Source of the DNA: Arcobacter defluvii
GTDB lineage: Bacteria; Campylobacterota; Campylobacteria; Campylobacterales; Arcobacteraceae
Length of the DNA: 64,000 nucleotides
Reading direction: 5' to 3'
Assembly (NCBI RefSeq): GCF_013201725.1
Contig: NZ_CP053835.1
Coordinates: 2,418,001 to 2,482,000, forward strand
Both the position numbers and the translations under genes were made by a program. Within the stretch, counting starts at the first letter, position 1. Every line of letters begins with the position of its first letter. Under the pieces are notes generated by a model that did not search any database, was not told the DNA's origin, and saw nothing but the letters and a program-made list of their open reading frames with translations. Shown here one piece after another: positions 18,350 to 28,808 of the stretch.

Positions 18350-20034
18350 TTATTCCCTTTAAAAATTATTTGTTTTTCTTTGCCAGTTATTGCATAATAA
18401 AATTCATAAACATTCTGGCAGATGTATTCTATATCATTTTTTGCATGTTCATCACATGCTAATAAAATTTTATCACCAATTTTTATCTCTTCTTTCCATT
18501 CAGGAAGTAGTATTATATCATCTTCTCGTTGAAGGAGTAAAGGAACAACATTATTTTTTAATTCTTTATTATATAAAGATATTGAAAATAAACTAAAAAA
18601 AAGAGTTTCATTAGCTAATAAATGTTTATAAATTTGAGGAGTCAAAGCTTCGTTGATTTCAAATTCCATAAGTAAAGGTTTTTCATTTATATCTTTAACC
18701 AATCTACTCACTAATTTTGAAGCCCATTCATTGTCTTTTTTAATTATCTGTTTAATAAATTTATCACTTAAAGGCATAACTAAAGCATTTGTAACTTTGT
18801 TAACTAATATTTTTGATGGAGTAAAAATATGATTTATTTTTGCATTTTTAAATAAAAAATCATCTACCATATCATTTTCTCTAACAATTGTTATAATCTT
18901 TGGATTTAATTTTTTCGCGGTTGCTAAAATAGATAAATTTGTTGTATCATCATCTGTAACAGCAGCAATTGCTACTGCATCTTTAATACCAATATCTAAT
19001 AATAACTCTTTATCATCTGCATTACCAAAAACTATATTAGAAATTTCATCTTTTGTAAGTTCATGATTTTTATTTTTATCAATTTCAACTAATTTCATTC
19101 CAATATCATTTTCATTTAATTTCTCAAAAATTTTTCTTCCCATTCTTCCATATCCACAAACAATATATAAACCTTTTGGAAAAATTGGTGAAGTTATATT
19201 TAAACTATCTAAACCATATATCCATTTTTCAAGTTTAAATAAATTTGGTGAACAAAGAGCTAAATTTATCTCAGAAGATATTATAGAAAAAGGATTAACA
19301 ACAACTTCAGCATCTAAATCTTTTAAATTTTCTGTATGATTTGTTGTTGTTGATTTAACAGCAATTTTTATATTTTTATTTAAAGCTTTTGCCATAAGAG
19401 TTATCTTTAAATTTAGAGCATCATCTTCAAACAAAGAAACAATAGCTTTACAATTTCTTTTTTTTAATCCTGCTGTTTCTAAAACTCTTATAGAATAATT
19501 TTCACTATATAAAACAGGAACAGTTGGTGTAAAATTTTCTAATATAAGATTATGAATTTTCATCTTATCTCGTTCTATTACAACAGTTCTAAATCCTTGT
19601 TCCATAGCTTTTATTATAATTTTTCTAGTAATTTGGTTATATCCTAAAATTACTATAAATTTTTCATTTAAATTTTTTATTTGTCTTAAAAATTTTGCTT
19701 TTTCTATCTCTTGTAAAAAAAGTTTATCTTGAAATAAAGAAATTAAAGAACCTATACTATAAAACCATCCAAGAACTGTTAAATAAATTGAAAAAGTCAC
19801 CCACATTCTTTGAGGATATGAAAAAGTAAATGGTGTTTCTCCAAATCCAATAGTTGTTGCAGTATATGAAATAAAATAAAAAGCATCAAAAATAGACATT
19901 TTATAAGGATTCCCATTTGCATCAATCTCATCAATTAGTATTAATCCTAATATTGCAATTGTATATGTTATTAATATTACTAAAAAAGGTCTCCTCATTT
20001 TTTGCAAAATAATAAATAATGAATTATTTCTCAA
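18346..20034 (-). CDS. Potassium channel with two RCK (TrkA) domains
   Basis: A 562-residue inner-membrane channel. Two membrane helices (about 15-36 and 73-98) flank a pore loop with the selectivity filter TIGFG at 61-65. Cytoplasmic RCK domains follow. The first TrkA-N (about 105-230) has a degenerate nucleotide loop (GYNQITRK). The second (about 285-400) has the canonical GYGRMGRK. A TrkA-C-like domain is at about 470-550. Such proteins gate potassium flow in response to nucleotides or ions. It overlaps kdsA by four bases and starts 12 bases after the small membrane-protein gene upstream. No transporter partner is needed for this type. Confidence 0.88.
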   Translation of the reverse strand: MRNNSLFIILQKMRRPFLVILITYTIAILGLILIDEIDANGNPYKMSIFDAFYFISYTATTIGFGETPFTFSYPQRMWVTFSIYLTVLGWFYSIGSLISLFQDKLFLQEIEKAKFLRQIKNLNEKFIVILGYNQITRKIIIKAMEQGFRTVVIERDKMKIHNLILENFTPTVPVLYSENYSIRVLETAGLKKRNCKAIVSLFEDDALNLKITLMAKALNKNIKIAVKSTTTNHTENLKDLDAEVVVNPFSIISSEINLALCSPNLFKLEKWIYGLDSLNITSPIFPKGLYIVCGYGRMGRKIFEKLNENDIGMKLVEIDKNKNHELTKDEISNIVFGNADDKELLLDIGIKDAVAIAAVTDDDTTNLSILATAKKLNPKIITIVRENDMVDDFLFKNAKINHIFTPSKILVNKVTNALVMPLSDKFIKQIIKKDNEWASKLVSRLVKDINEKPLLMEFEINEALTPQIYKHLLANETLFFSLFSISLYNKELKNNVVPLLLQREDDIILLPEWKEEIKIGDKILLACDEHAKNDIEYICQNVYEFYYAITGKEKQIIFKGNK

Positions 20035-20046
20035 AGTTTCTTCTTT

Positions 20047-20424
20047 TTATCTTTTTGATTTTAAAGTATCACCTACATAAAGGGCAACAGAAGTGATATT
20101 TGCGAGTAAAGCACCTCCTGATAAAGAGACAATTCCAGCCATAACCTCAGGATTTACACCACCTGAATAAGCAGCTATCGTCCAAACAATAGCAGCAGCA
20201 ATAAGTTGAATATCTGCAACAAGTGAAGTTGCAAGTAAAACTGAACCTAACTGTGTTTTATCCCCAAGTTTCAAAATAGTTGCTATTAAATTTATTACTA
20301 TTGCAGCAAAAAGTTCATATTTACTATGACTCTCTATTGCATGAATATCTCCATAAAAAAATCCAAAGTTTAGTGTCATTGCTAAAATTATAAAAAATCC
20401 AGATATTACCTTATCTAAATTCAT
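20047..20424 (-). CDS. Small membrane protein, probably DUF6394 family
   Basis: A 125-residue hydrophobic protein with four predicted helices (about 8-25, 38-55, 62-85 and 95-115). It resembles a conserved family of unknown function that I recall as DUF6394 in this phylum. Its start overlaps the 3' end of the FMN glutamate-synthase-like gene by 14 bases, so it belongs to that transcription unit. No catalytic residue is evident. Confidence 0.7.
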   Translation of the reverse strand: MNLDKVISGFFIILAMTLNFGFFYGDIHAIESHSKYELFAAIVINLIATILKLGDKTQLGSVLLATSLVADIQLIAAAIVWTIAAYSGGVNPEVMAGIVSLSGGALLANITSVALYVGDTLKSKR

Positions 20425-22159
20425 GATAGTGATCCTCCAAATCTTTTCCTATTTTTAGTTTTCTTTTAAATACCTCATCAATATTATCATAAACTCGTGA
20501 ATCTTTATCAATAAAAAGAAGTCTATGTCTATTTAATTGACTTATGTTTTTTAATCCCATAATTGCTAATAAACCTTTTACATTTTTTAGTAAATTTTTA
20601 TGATAATTTGCAACATAATTTGCATGTTTAAATACGAAATATTTTCTTCTTTTACTTTTATCTTGAGTTGCTAATCCAACAGGGCACTCTCTTCCTGTTG
20701 TACCAGAACAATATCTTGCTCTAATACAACCTGCACTCATCATAAAACCACGTGCAATTTGAACAAAATCAGCACCTAAACTCATAACTATAATAATATC
20801 ATCAGGAGTTAAAATCTTACCACTTGCAATAATTTTGATTTTATCTCTTATTGCATATTTATTTAAAACTTTATCAACTAAATAAACCGCATCTCTAATT
20901 TCAAGACCAACTCTTTCCATCATTTCAAGTGGTGCAGTCGCACTTCCTCCACTTCCACCATCAATAGTTATAAAATCAGGATAAGCGTCATTTTTTTCTT
21001 CTATTCTTCTTTTTATCTCTTTTGCATAAGGTTCAATATTTTCTAAATCTGAAATTACTATTTTCATACCAACTGGTTTATCTGAAAGTTTTTGTAATTT
21101 TCCAATAAAATCAAATAACTCTTCAATACTATTACCATAAGGAAATCTATTAGGAGAGAATACATCTTTATATGCTTCAACATTTCTATAATATGCAACA
21201 GCTGGAGTTACTTTGTGACCTGCAAGTTTTCCACCTGTTTGTTTTGCACCTTGAGCTATCTTTATCTCTGTCATTTTACAGAACGTCATAACTTTTTGGT
21301 ATCTATCCGCATCAAAGTTACCTTGTTTATCCCTAGCTCCATATAATCCTGAACTTATTTGGAAAACAATATCAGGCATATCTGAGGGTACTTCTTTTGG
21401 AAAATTTTCTAAAGGTGCATCCCAATTTGGTCTATAAAACTGTTTTTTTTGTACATCTAACATATAAGTTTCAGCTTCTAAATCACCTTTAAAAACAAGT
21501 TTTCTATAAACATCAGCTGCTAATGCCCCGTTGAAGAAAAATTTTGCCAAAGATTTAACAACTTTATTTAAAGATGAGCTATCTACTATTTTCATATATG
21601 AAGAATCATAATTTAAATGTGTAGTAAAAAAATTTGATGTAACTCCACCCTCACCTGAATTTATTGGAAATTTTCCTAAATATGCTCCTTGAACAAAAGC
21701 TCTTGTTCCCTCAGGAGAAATTGAACCATCACTCATTGCAGATCTTGCAATAATACTTTTTACATAAAATGGTTTTTTTCTATTTTCACCAAAAACAACC
21801 TCAAACTTCTCTTCTATTTCATTGTCATTTAAAACAATATTAGAGTGTCTAATCATAAATTTAGGTTTTGGTAATGGTTGAGAGGGAGAAAAAGAAGCAT
21901 AATTTGGTAAATCACGCGCAGCTTTATAAACCCAATCCAATTTATCTTTTGATTCATAAAATTTTTCATCACCAAAATATTGTCTAAATGGTTCACGCAC
22001 CTCTTCAAACAAATATCTTAATCTTCCAATAATTGGATAATTTACTAAAAGTTGATGTTTTCTTTGAACATATTTATCATGAATAAACCAAGCAATTATA
22101 ATTACAACAAAAATTGCCCAAAACTCTTCCCAAAATGAAAAGCTATTTAAAAATTCCAT
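20411..22159 (-). CDS. FMN-binding glutamate synthase-like protein
   Basis: A 582-residue protein with one N-terminal membrane helix (about 10-28) and a glutamate synthase FMN/Fe-S barrel. Motifs are SPEGTRAFVQGAYLGKFPIN, NSGEGGV, ITIDGGSGGSATAPLEMMERVG and a cysteine cluster in GCIRARYCSGTTGRECPVG. It lacks the glutamine amidotransferase domain of GltB, so it resembles stand-alone FMN-dependent archaeal-type GltS domains whose physiological reaction is uncertain. The membrane anchor hints at coupling to the respiratory chain. It is 1 base from the EamA transporter gene upstream. Confidence 0.85.
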   Translation of the reverse strand: MEFLNSFSFWEEFWAIFVVIIIAWFIHDKYVQRKHQLLVNYPIIGRLRYLFEEVREPFRQYFGDEKFYESKDKLDWVYKAARDLPNYASFSPSQPLPKPKFMIRHSNIVLNDNEIEEKFEVVFGENRKKPFYVKSIIARSAMSDGSISPEGTRAFVQGAYLGKFPINSGEGGVTSNFFTTHLNYDSSYMKIVDSSSLNKVVKSLAKFFFNGALAADVYRKLVFKGDLEAETYMLDVQKKQFYRPNWDAPLENFPKEVPSDMPDIVFQISSGLYGARDKQGNFDADRYQKVMTFCKMTEIKIAQGAKQTGGKLAGHKVTPAVAYYRNVEAYKDVFSPNRFPYGNSIEELFDFIGKLQKLSDKPVGMKIVISDLENIEPYAKEIKRRIEEKNDAYPDFITIDGGSGGSATAPLEMMERVGLEIRDAVYLVDKVLNKYAIRDKIKIIASGKILTPDDIIIVMSLGADFVQIARGFMMSAGCIRARYCSGTTGRECPVGLATQDKSKRRKYFVFKHANYVANYHKNLLKNVKGLLAIMGLKNISQLNRHRLLFIDKDSRVYDNIDEVFKRKLKIGKDLEDHYHEFR

Positions 22160-22160
22160 A

Positions 22161-23045
22161 TTATTCCTTTTTACTTGAAACTAAAAATCCACTCAAAACT
22201 ATTAATAGTATACCTAAAACAATTAAAAATGATGGAAATGCATCACCTAAAATCAACCCTAAAATTATTGAAAAAACAATATTACTATATGAAATTGTCC
22301 CAATTATTCCAGCTTTTGCACAAGAATAAGCTTTTGTCATATAAATTTGAGCATATGTTGAAAAAATACCCAATAAAATTATATAAAGCCAATCATCAAT
22401 TTTTGGCATAACAAAAGTTCCAAGCATAAAATCTAAATTTGGATTTGTATAAAAACTACCAATAATCAGTAAAATCAATGGTCCAATAGTTCCGATTGTC
22501 ATAAAAGATAATACAATCGCTCTTGAATCATAAAATTGTCTTAATTCTCTAACTGACGTGTATGCTAAAGCAGCTCCAACTCCTGATAAAATTCCTAAAT
22601 AATCACTTTTTTCTAAATTACTTCCATCAAACTCTGTAATAAAAACTATTCCTATAAAACCTATAAAAACACCCAACCAACCTTTTATTCCTATTTTTTC
22701 TTTTAAAAATATATAAGCTAAAATTGCTGTAAAAATTGTTGATGTTTTAGAAAAGGTCATAGCTTCAGCCAAAGAAATTTGAGCAATATTATAAAAAAAG
22801 AATAAAAGAGCAACAAAACCAATAACTCCTCTAAAAACAAGTAACCAAAACTTTCCACCTATTTGTTTTAAAGGTGAGTTATAAATAGATATTAAAATAA
22901 AAATTACCCCAAATACATTTCTAAAAAATACAACTTCTACTGAACTCATATTATCGCTTAAGCTTTTTGCAACTGCTCCCATAAATGCAAACATTAGTGA
23001 AGCAAAAAGCATATATTTTATACCTTTATTTACATTTTCTTCCAT
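22161..23045 (-). CDS. DMT-superfamily (EamA) transporter
   Basis: A 294-residue inner-membrane protein with ten predicted helices and two EamA repeats (about 10-140 and 150-290). The typical [10 protein letters not shown] and [10 protein letters not shown] segments are present. Members export or import amino acids, nucleotides or other metabolites, and the substrate cannot be read from the sequence. It is the first gene of the unit that runs through the glutamate-synthase-like gene to kdsA, and it is divergent from murA. Confidence 0.88.
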   Translation of the reverse strand: MEENVNKGIKYMLFASLMFAFMGAVAKSLSDNMSSVEVVFFRNVFGVIFILISIYNSPLKQIGGKFWLLVFRGVIGFVALLFFFYNIAQISLAEAMTFSKTSTIFTAILAYIFLKEKIGIKGWLGVFIGFIGIVFITEFDGSNLEKSDYLGILSGVGAALAYTSVRELRQFYDSRAIVLSFMTIGTIGPLILLIIGSFYTNPNLDFMLGTFVMPKIDDWLYIILLGIFSTYAQIYMTKAYSCAKAGIIGTISYSNIVFSIILGLILGDAFPSFLIVLGILLIVLSGFLVSSKKE

Positions 23046-23169
23046 AAAATCCCTTATATTAAAGTTTGATTGTATTTATTATCCAATTAAAAAAAGATTA
23101 TTACATCAAAACATAAAGCTAATTTTAGATAATATAATTCCCTTATATTATAAATTTTGTAGGGGAATT

Positions 23170-24435
23170 ATGGAATATTTAAAAATTATTGGAGGTAAAG
23201 ATATTTCAGGTAGTGTAGAAATATCTGGAGCTAAAAATGCTGCTTTACCTTTGATTGCTTGTACAATTTTGGGAAAAAACGAAATAACAATTGGAAATCT
23301 ACCAAATGTAGTAGATATTAACACTTTTTTAAAACTTATAAAAAATCTTGGTGGAGATTTTGTAAAAGATAAAAATTCAGTAAAAATAAATACATCAACT
23401 ATAAATAATACAAAAGCAACTTATGATATTGTAAAAACAATGAGAGCATCAATTTTAGTCTTAGGACCAATTCTTGCAAGATTCGGTCAATGTGAAGTTT
23501 CACTTCCAGGAGGTTGTGCAATAGGACAAAGACCTGTTGATTTACATCTTAAAGCTTTAGAGCAAATGGGTGCAAATATAGAGATTTTACATGGTTATAT
23601 AAGAGCAACTGCACCAAATGGGTTAAAAGGTGCAAAAATAGTTTTTGATAAAGTTACAGTTGGTGGAACTGAAAATACTGTTATGGCAGCTTCATTAGCT
23701 CATGGAACTACGACTATTATAAATGCTGCAAAAGAACCTGAAATCGTACAACTTTGTGAAGTTTTAGCAAATAGCGGTGTTAAAATTGAAGGAATAGGAA
23801 CTTCAAAACTTGTAATTGAAGGAACTAATCAAAAATTACTTGATATTAAACCATTTGATGTAATTCCTGATAGAATTGAAGCAGGAACTTATATGTGTGT
23901 AGCAGCTATTACAAATCAAAAATTAAAAATTGAAAAAGTAATTCCTTTACATTTAGAAGCAATTATTTCTAAACTTGAAGAGATGAATTTTGAAATAATT
24001 CAAGATGAAAATAGCGTAACAATTATGCCAACAGATGAGATAAAACCTGTAAATATTATTACAACAGAATATCCAGGTTTCCCAACTGATATGCAAGCTC
24101 AATTTATGGCACTTGCAACTCAAGCAAACGGGACAAGTACAATTGATGAAAGATTATTTGAAAATAGATTTATGCATGTTAGTGAACTTCTAAGACTTGG
24201 AGCAGATATTCACCTAAATGGAAATATCGCAACAATCAATGGAAAAACTGGAACACTTCATGGAACTGATGTTATGGCAACAGATTTAAGAGCATCATCA
24301 GCTTTAGTTTTAGCAGCACTTGTTGCCCAAGGAGAAACAGATATTCATAGAATTTATCATCTTGATAGAGGTTATGAAAATCTTGAGGGGAAACTATCAA
24401 AAATCGGTGCAGATGTAAAAAGATATAACGAATAG
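23170..24435 (+). CDS. murA: UDP-N-acetylglucosamine 1-carboxyvinyltransferase
   Basis: A 421-residue cytoplasmic enzyme that adds enolpyruvate to UDP-GlcNAc, the first committed step of peptidoglycan synthesis. The catalytic loop [14 protein letters not shown] carries Cys116, the residue alkylated by fosfomycin. Other family stretches are [38 protein letters not shown] and [25 protein letters not shown] precedes the ATG, and a -10 like TATAAT lies near 23133-23138. It is followed by two same-strand genes of less certain function. Confidence 0.97.
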   Translation: MEYLKIIGGKDISGSVEISGAKNAALPLIACTILGKNEITIGNLPNVVDINTFLKLIKNLGGDFVKDKNSVKINTSTINNTKATYDIVKTMRASILVLGPILARFGQCEVSLPGGCAIGQRPVDLHLKALEQMGANIEILHGYIRATAPNGLKGAKIVFDKVTVGGTENTVMAASLAHGTTTIINAAKEPEIVQLCEVLANSGVKIEGIGTSKLVIEGTNQKLLDIKPFDVIPDRIEAGTYMCVAAITNQKLKIEKVIPLHLEAIISKLEEMNFEIIQDENSVTIMPTDEIKPVNIITTEYPGFPTDMQAQFMALATQANGTSTIDERLFENRFMHVSELLRLGADIHLNGNIATINGKTGTLHGTDVMATDLRASSALVLAALVAQGETDIHRIYHLDRGYENLEGKLSKIGADVKRYNE

Positions 24436-24487
24436 CACACTTTCTAGTAGAACTTTACTAGATAAAACAAGGAAAAAGGTATTATAA

Positions 24488-25582
24488 ATGAAACTAGAAA
24501 TTTCTTTATTTAGGTTTGATAAAGATTCGGATTATCTGCCATATTACACAAAACATTTTTTAAAAATTGAAAATGAAACTTCTTTATTAGATATTTTAAA
24601 AACTTTACATAAAGTTGAAGAGTTTGGTTTTGTAGATTCAATAGATTTTGATTTAGTATTAAATGGAACATATGTAAAAACATCTTTAAATTTAGAAGAA
24701 ATTGTTGGAAATTTTGGGAAAGAATTGACAATTGAACCTATTTCACAAAGAAGAGTTTTTAAAGATTTATTGATTGATGAAACAGATTTTCACCAAAAAA
24801 TTGAGATTTTTAAAGATTTTATTGATGATGAAGATGTTATGAATTATTCAAATTTAAAACAATATTTTTATGCATCAAATACTTTAAATTATAAAAGCGA
24901 TTATATTGGTGATTCAACTTTAATCTTAGCTTATAATTTAATTCAAAAAAATCCTAAAGCAAAAAATTATATTTTACAAATTCTATCTGAAATTGAGTGT
25001 GGAGGAGAATATCATACTTGTTTAAGAGATAGAATTTTTAATTTTAATCCACTTATTGAAGAAAAAATCCATACAGTTTTAAGTGAATTAGGTCTATTTG
25101 AAGATTTGAATAAACAAAATTTTAAGGGAAATAAAACACTTATTTTAGATTTTGGAAACTTTGCAAATCATTTTGAAATAGTGCATGATTTCAAAGATTT
25201 TAATATTGCATATTATCCATCAAAAAATCCAAATCAAACATTAGAGATGTTTGATAGATTGAAAGCAAATATTTTAAAACTTGATAGTATGAAGCTTGAT
25301 TTAGCAAAAAATACTTTCAATAAAAATCCACAAATTACATACTTTGTTGCATCTACCATCTTACTTGATGCATTTGATAATAATGCTGATTTTTTAGTTG
25401 TTGATAATGAAGAAGATTTTTATATTTTTGATTATAATAGAAAAGAGATTGAAAAACTTTGTGGAAGAGAGATATTAATACCAATAATTCATAAAAATGA
25501 ATTACAAAAATTAATAAGTGGTGATTTTAAAGAGGCTAAAAAAACTTTAGATAAACATCAAATAAATCCTGAAATTATATAG
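24488..25582 (+). CDS. Conserved protein of unknown function (possibly DUF5644)
   Basis: A 364-residue soluble protein rich in Asp, Phe and Lys. The N-terminal 90 residues have a ferredoxin-like beta-grasp pattern similar to the start of succinate dehydrogenase iron-sulfur subunits, but without cluster cysteines. I recall related genes downstream of murA in this phylum, annotated as DUF5644, but cannot confirm this. Three cysteines (two in IECGGEYHTC, one in LCGRE) do not form an obvious metal site. AAGG precedes the ATG. It lies 52 bases after murA. Confidence 0.65.
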   Translation: MKLEISLFRFDKDSDYLPYYTKHFLKIENETSLLDILKTLHKVEEFGFVDSIDFDLVLNGTYVKTSLNLEEIVGNFGKELTIEPISQRRVFKDLLIDETDFHQKIEIFKDFIDDEDVMNYSNLKQYFYASNTLNYKSDYIGDSTLILAYNLIQKNPKAKNYILQILSEIECGGEYHTCLRDRIFNFNPLIEEKIHTVLSELGLFEDLNKQNFKGNKTLILDFGNFANHFEIVHDFKDFNIAYYPSKNPNQTLEMFDRLKANILKLDSMKLDLAKNTFNKNPQITYFVASTILLDAFDNNADFLVVDNEEDFYIFDYNRKEIEKLCGREILIPIIHKNELQKLISGDFKEAKKTLDKHQINPEII

Positions 25583-25590
25583 AGAATAAA

Positions 25591-26214
25591 TTGAATTTAG
25601 GTATAGAATTTGTTCTTTATGGTATCTTAATAATAGTGGCATTATTGCCACTTTATATCTATAGAGAAAAACTTTTTTTCTCAAAAAAAACTTTTAATGG
25701 AGATTTTGATACATTTGTAAAAGATTTGAAAATTCATATGCAAAAGTATCATCCTAATATAAATATTGATTACTCTATTATTCAAAAAACAAAAGATGAA
25801 AAAAATTTGGAATTTAGAGAAGCATTTATTGTTGAAAATGTATTAGAACAATTTTTTAATTTTCCTTATAAAAAAACTACTCAAAAATCTGTTTCAAGAG
25901 ATAAACTTTGGGCAAATTATGATGAAAAATCTCTTTCTAGTTCAAAACTTCCTAGTGATTGGTCTCAAAGAAAAGAACTTGCTTGGAGAAGAGATAATCG
26001 ATGTTGTAATAGATGTGGCAAAGAATTATCAAACATAAATGAAAGTTATATAAATTTTGTAAAAGATATTAAAGATAAAGGAAGTTATAGTTTAGAAAAT
26101 ATTATTATCTTATGTATTGACTGTAACAAAGTATTAAACTCAACAAATCCTAAAAATAGTATTGATTCATTGGTTCTAAAAGATAAATTACTAGACTTAA
26201 TAAAAACAAAATAA
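25591..26214 (+). CDS. Membrane-anchored HNH-like protein
   Basis: A 207-residue protein starting at TTG. One membrane helix (about 5-24) is followed by a charged linker. A C-terminal zinc-binding module has CNRCGKE (about 137-143) and CIDCNKV (about 178-184). The pattern WRRDNRCCNRCG ... LENIIILCIDCN resembles HNH nucleases, but the usual histidines are poorly represented: LENIIILC takes the place of the expected His-Asn stretch. It may therefore be a non-catalytic zinc finger. It starts 8 bases after the preceding gene, so it is the third member of a murA unit. Confidence 0.65.
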   Translation: MNLGIEFVLYGILIIVALLPLYIYREKLFFSKKTFNGDFDTFVKDLKIHMQKYHPNINIDYSIIQKTKDEKNLEFREAFIVENVLEQFFNFPYKKTTQKSVSRDKLWANYDEKSLSSSKLPSDWSQRKELAWRRDNRCCNRCGKELSNINESYINFVKDIKDKGSYSLENIIILCIDCNKVLNSTNPKNSIDSLVLKDKLLDLIKTK

Positions 26215-26309
26215 TAAAAATCTTTAAATAATTAATTTATTTATTATAAATATAATATATAATGCCTTTTATTACTACTTATCATGTAAATATATAAAAG
26301 GTTAAACTT

Positions 26310-27293
26310 ATGGAAATAAATAATTCTTATTCACAAAATTTATATCAAAAATCTTCATCAACTAAAAAAGTTGATGAAGATTCAAATAGTGATATTTTAA
26401 GTATATTTGAAAAGCTAATAGATAAATCAAAAGCTACTGATATAAAAAATTCAGCATACTTTGAAACTTCAAATATCCCTTCAACTTCAAGTGTAACCTA
26501 TGAAAAGCCAACACCAATAAAATGGGAAGATCAATTACTTTATCCTAATATGAAGTATGAATTTGATCCAGATGCATATGAATCATACGAAAATGCAAAG
26601 GAATATGATCCTATTGCATATGAATGGATAACTCAATTAAGAATAGCAACAAATGGAAATAAATATGAAGATGCTCCTGAGTTTGAAGCTTTTATAAAAA
26701 AATGGATGGATAAAGGGGAAAGTGAAGAACATGCTTTAGTAAGAGCTACTACTTATGCACTAGCAGGATTACTTGATTATGGTAAACAAAAAGTTTGGCA
26801 AATAGGTAACGATTTACCTTATGGAGATATTAAACAACATGGCTTTCATCTAATCAATAATGAACCATTAAAAAATGCTGTAATAAAAACTCTTGATAAT
26901 TTAAGTGTGGGAGATGCTACTGATTTAGTACGTTCAATTTTTGATGGTTATCCTGAAAATAAAGGAGCGCCTTCAAGTTTCCAAAAACTACTTGATGATT
27001 TTGGAGTTAAACTTGAAGAGTTAAAAAAACTAAATCCTGAAGAACATAAAGATGATAAATTTACTTTTACAGGTGATGTAAATTTAAAAGATGGAACTGA
27101 TTCTAAAGAATACAACAACTTTATCTTTGATACTTTAATCAAATTCTTTGAAGATAGAATTGAAAAATTAGATTACTATGTTGCAAATAAACCTCCTGAA
27201 GATACTCCTGATTATCATGAAGTAAGAGATGGTTTAAATTCTTTGATAGATAACTTTAAAAAAGAAGTTGATATTTATAATAATTCAAAATAG
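26310..27293 (+). CDS. Unrecognised 327-residue protein, no Sec signal
   Basis: A soluble, acidic protein. The first 70 residues are Ser/Thr/Asn/Lys-rich and probably disordered. The rest is mostly helical, with PTPIKWEDQLLYPNMKYEFD and a run of Glu/Asp/Tyr around 75-95. No family is recognised. A 13-base-pair hairpin lies inside codons 14-25 (26350-26382). It is convergent with the next gene, and both have polar N-termini without a signal peptide, which would fit export by a flagellar-type apparatus. That is only a suggestion. AAAGG precedes the ATG. Confidence 0.6.
   Translation: MEINNSYSQNLYQKSSSTKKVDEDSNSDILSIFEKLIDKSKATDIKNSAYFETSNIPSTSSVTYEKPTPIKWEDQLLYPNMKYEFDPDAYESYENAKEYDPIAYEWITQLRIATNGNKYEDAPEFEAFIKKWMDKGESEEHALVRATTYALAGLLDYGKQKVWQIGNDLPYGDIKQHGFHLINNEPLKNAVIKTLDNLSVGDATDLVRSIFDGYPENKGAPSSFQKLLDDFGVKLEELKKLNPEEHKDDKFTFTGDVNLKDGTDSKEYNNFIFDTLIKFFEDRIEKLDYYVANKPPEDTPDYHEVRDGLNSLIDNFKKEVDIYNNSK
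26350..26382. other. Perfect 13-bp hairpin inside a coding region
   Basis: The sequence AATCTTCATCAAC (26350-26362) is followed by seven bases and then GTTGATGAAGATT (26370-26382). It lies about 40 bases after the start codon of the 327-residue gene. Read on the minus strand it is followed by TTTGATAT, so a weak minus-strand terminator or an mRNA structure are both possible. Confidence 0.6.
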
Positions 27294-27299
27294 TAGAAT

Positions 27300-27328
27300 A
27301 TTTTTTTAAATTATCATTATAAAAAAAT
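27300..27328. terminator. Possible weak bidirectional terminator
   Basis: Nine A/T base pairs (27300-27308 with 27320-27328) form a stem between two convergent genes, with T runs on either strand. There are no G-C pairs, so support is weak. Confidence 0.3.
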
Positions 27329-27335
27329 TAGACTT

Positions 27336-28691
27336 TTAAGATATGTTATTGTCAATTTTCACTTCATCAACTTTCTTTTTTAATTTTTCAATAAAAGAGT
27401 ATAAATCTTCATTTTTTATCTCTTCTTCATATCCAAGTAGATATTTTAACATCAACTCTTCTTTACTTAAAATATGTCTATCTTTATCTAATAATTTTAT
27501 ATTTTTATTCTCATCAGATATTATTTCAAAAGCTTCTTTTAAAATTTCTGTTTTACTAGAACTCTCTTCTTCTATTTTTAAATTTGTTAAATTTTTTGGT
27601 TTTGAAGCTTTTAGTTCATCTATCCATTGTCTTTTCCCTGTTCCAAAGTTTTCACTCTGTTTTACATCATAAAATGAACCATTTTCATAATCTATTGATA
27701 AAACTAAATCTGGTACTGAATCAAATCCATTTTTGGCAAGTTTTGTTAAACCTGCTACGTTAGAGGCAATTGACATCTGTTTTACAAAATCTGACATATT
27801 TGGATTCTCATTAATCTTTTTTATATAAATCTCAGCAACATTTGTCCCATCTTCTGTTACAAATTTTCCATCTTTTATCTCTAAATCTTTTAAGTTATAT
27901 CCTGTTACATTTTTTATATTTTGTGTAAGATTATATTTTGAAGCTGAAGTTCCATTATATTGGGTTGAATCATCTGAACGACTTGAAATAATATGTCTAA
28001 ATAACTCTTTTGCATTATTTGCTGTATTCATCACATCTTCAACTGCTTTAGCAAGAGTTTCATCATCTGTTCCACTAACAGTTGCTTTTAGAGTATTTGG
28101 GTCAATAGTAAAAGTAAGTTTTGTATCTTGTGGAATTGTTACATTATATTTATTTAGAAGTGTTTGAAACTGCTCATTTACTTTCTCTCTATCATATGCT
28201 TTTCTTTGGGCTACATCTACATCACCATAAATTAGTGGCATATCTCGTAAGACAGGATCATTAGATCTATAAGTAATTAAATGACCATTATTTAAGTAAT
28301 TTATTTCTTGTGAATATGCAGTTTTTCTTTCTTCTTTTGTTAATCCTTCTACATAGTAAGGAGAAGCTATATCAAAATATTTTTCAGAAATATGGGCACT
28401 TGGATAGGCAAAATTTTTATTTTCTTCATTCATTTTTGCATAATGCTCATCTATCATCTGTTTTTGTTTTTTTTCTTCTTCATTAACATAACCATTTCTA
28501 GCTTGGATAACTGTCTCTTCTTCTAGTGAATTTAATAAACTTGTAGTATTTAAACCATCAGAGTCTATATTTACACTTACTGCATCTGCTAATGTATCAC
28601 TAGATTCTTTACTTGAATTATTATCTATATTTGTTACTTTTATAGCTCCTTTTAGTGAGCTAAATGATTGGGTTGTATTTGTTATTGTCAT
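27336..28691 (-). CDS. Unrecognised protein, possibly DUF4885 family
   Basis: About 451 residues from the ATG at 28691, which follows GGAAT at a suitable distance. An in-frame start 17 codons upstream (28742) lacks such a site. The N-terminus is Ser/Thr/Asn-rich and lacks a signal peptide. The middle (about 185-270) contains TIDPNTLKATVSGTDDETLAKAVEDV and SSRSDDSTQYNG, which remind me of the DUF4885 family seen in Bacillus and Campylobacterota, but I cannot verify this. The C-terminal 70 residues are charged and helical. It faces the unrecognised gene at 26310-27293. Confidence 0.6.
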   Translation of the reverse strand: MTITNTTQSFSSLKGAIKVTNIDNNSSKESSDTLADAVSVNIDSDGLNTTSLLNSLEEETVIQARNGYVNEEEKKQKQMIDEHYAKMNEENKNFAYPSAHISEKYFDIASPYYVEGLTKEERKTAYSQEINYLNNGHLITYRSNDPVLRDMPLIYGDVDVAQRKAYDREKVNEQFQTLLNKYNVTIPQDTKLTFTIDPNTLKATVSGTDDETLAKAVEDVMNTANNAKELFRHIISSRSDDSTQYNGTSASKYNLTQNIKNVTGYNLKDLEIKDGKFVTEDGTNVAEIYIKKINENPNMSDFVKQMSIASNVAGLTKLAKNGFDSVPDLVLSIDYENGSFYDVKQSENFGTGKRQWIDELKASKPKNLTNLKIEEESSSKTEILKEAFEIISDENKNIKLLDKDRHILSKEELMLKYLLGYEEEIKNEDLYSFIEKLKKKVDEVKIDNNIS

Positions 28692-28808
28692 AATAATTCC
28701 ATATTTGTACAATTTTATATATTCATTTAATAATATTATCATTTATCTTTATTATTTCTTAATATATTTATCTATAAAATATCTTATTTTATTATTAAAG
28801 GAAAAATT

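Noticed and set aside
23134-23171. Possible hairpin hiding the murA ribosome binding site (ATAATTCCC with GGGAATTAT)
   Set aside because: The left arm overlaps the likely -10 or first transcribed bases of murA, so it is probably not in the mRNA.
25591-26214. Calling this gene a functional HNH endonuclease
   Set aside because: The four zinc cysteines are present but the catalytic His-Asn-His residues are not convincing, so I kept a neutral name.
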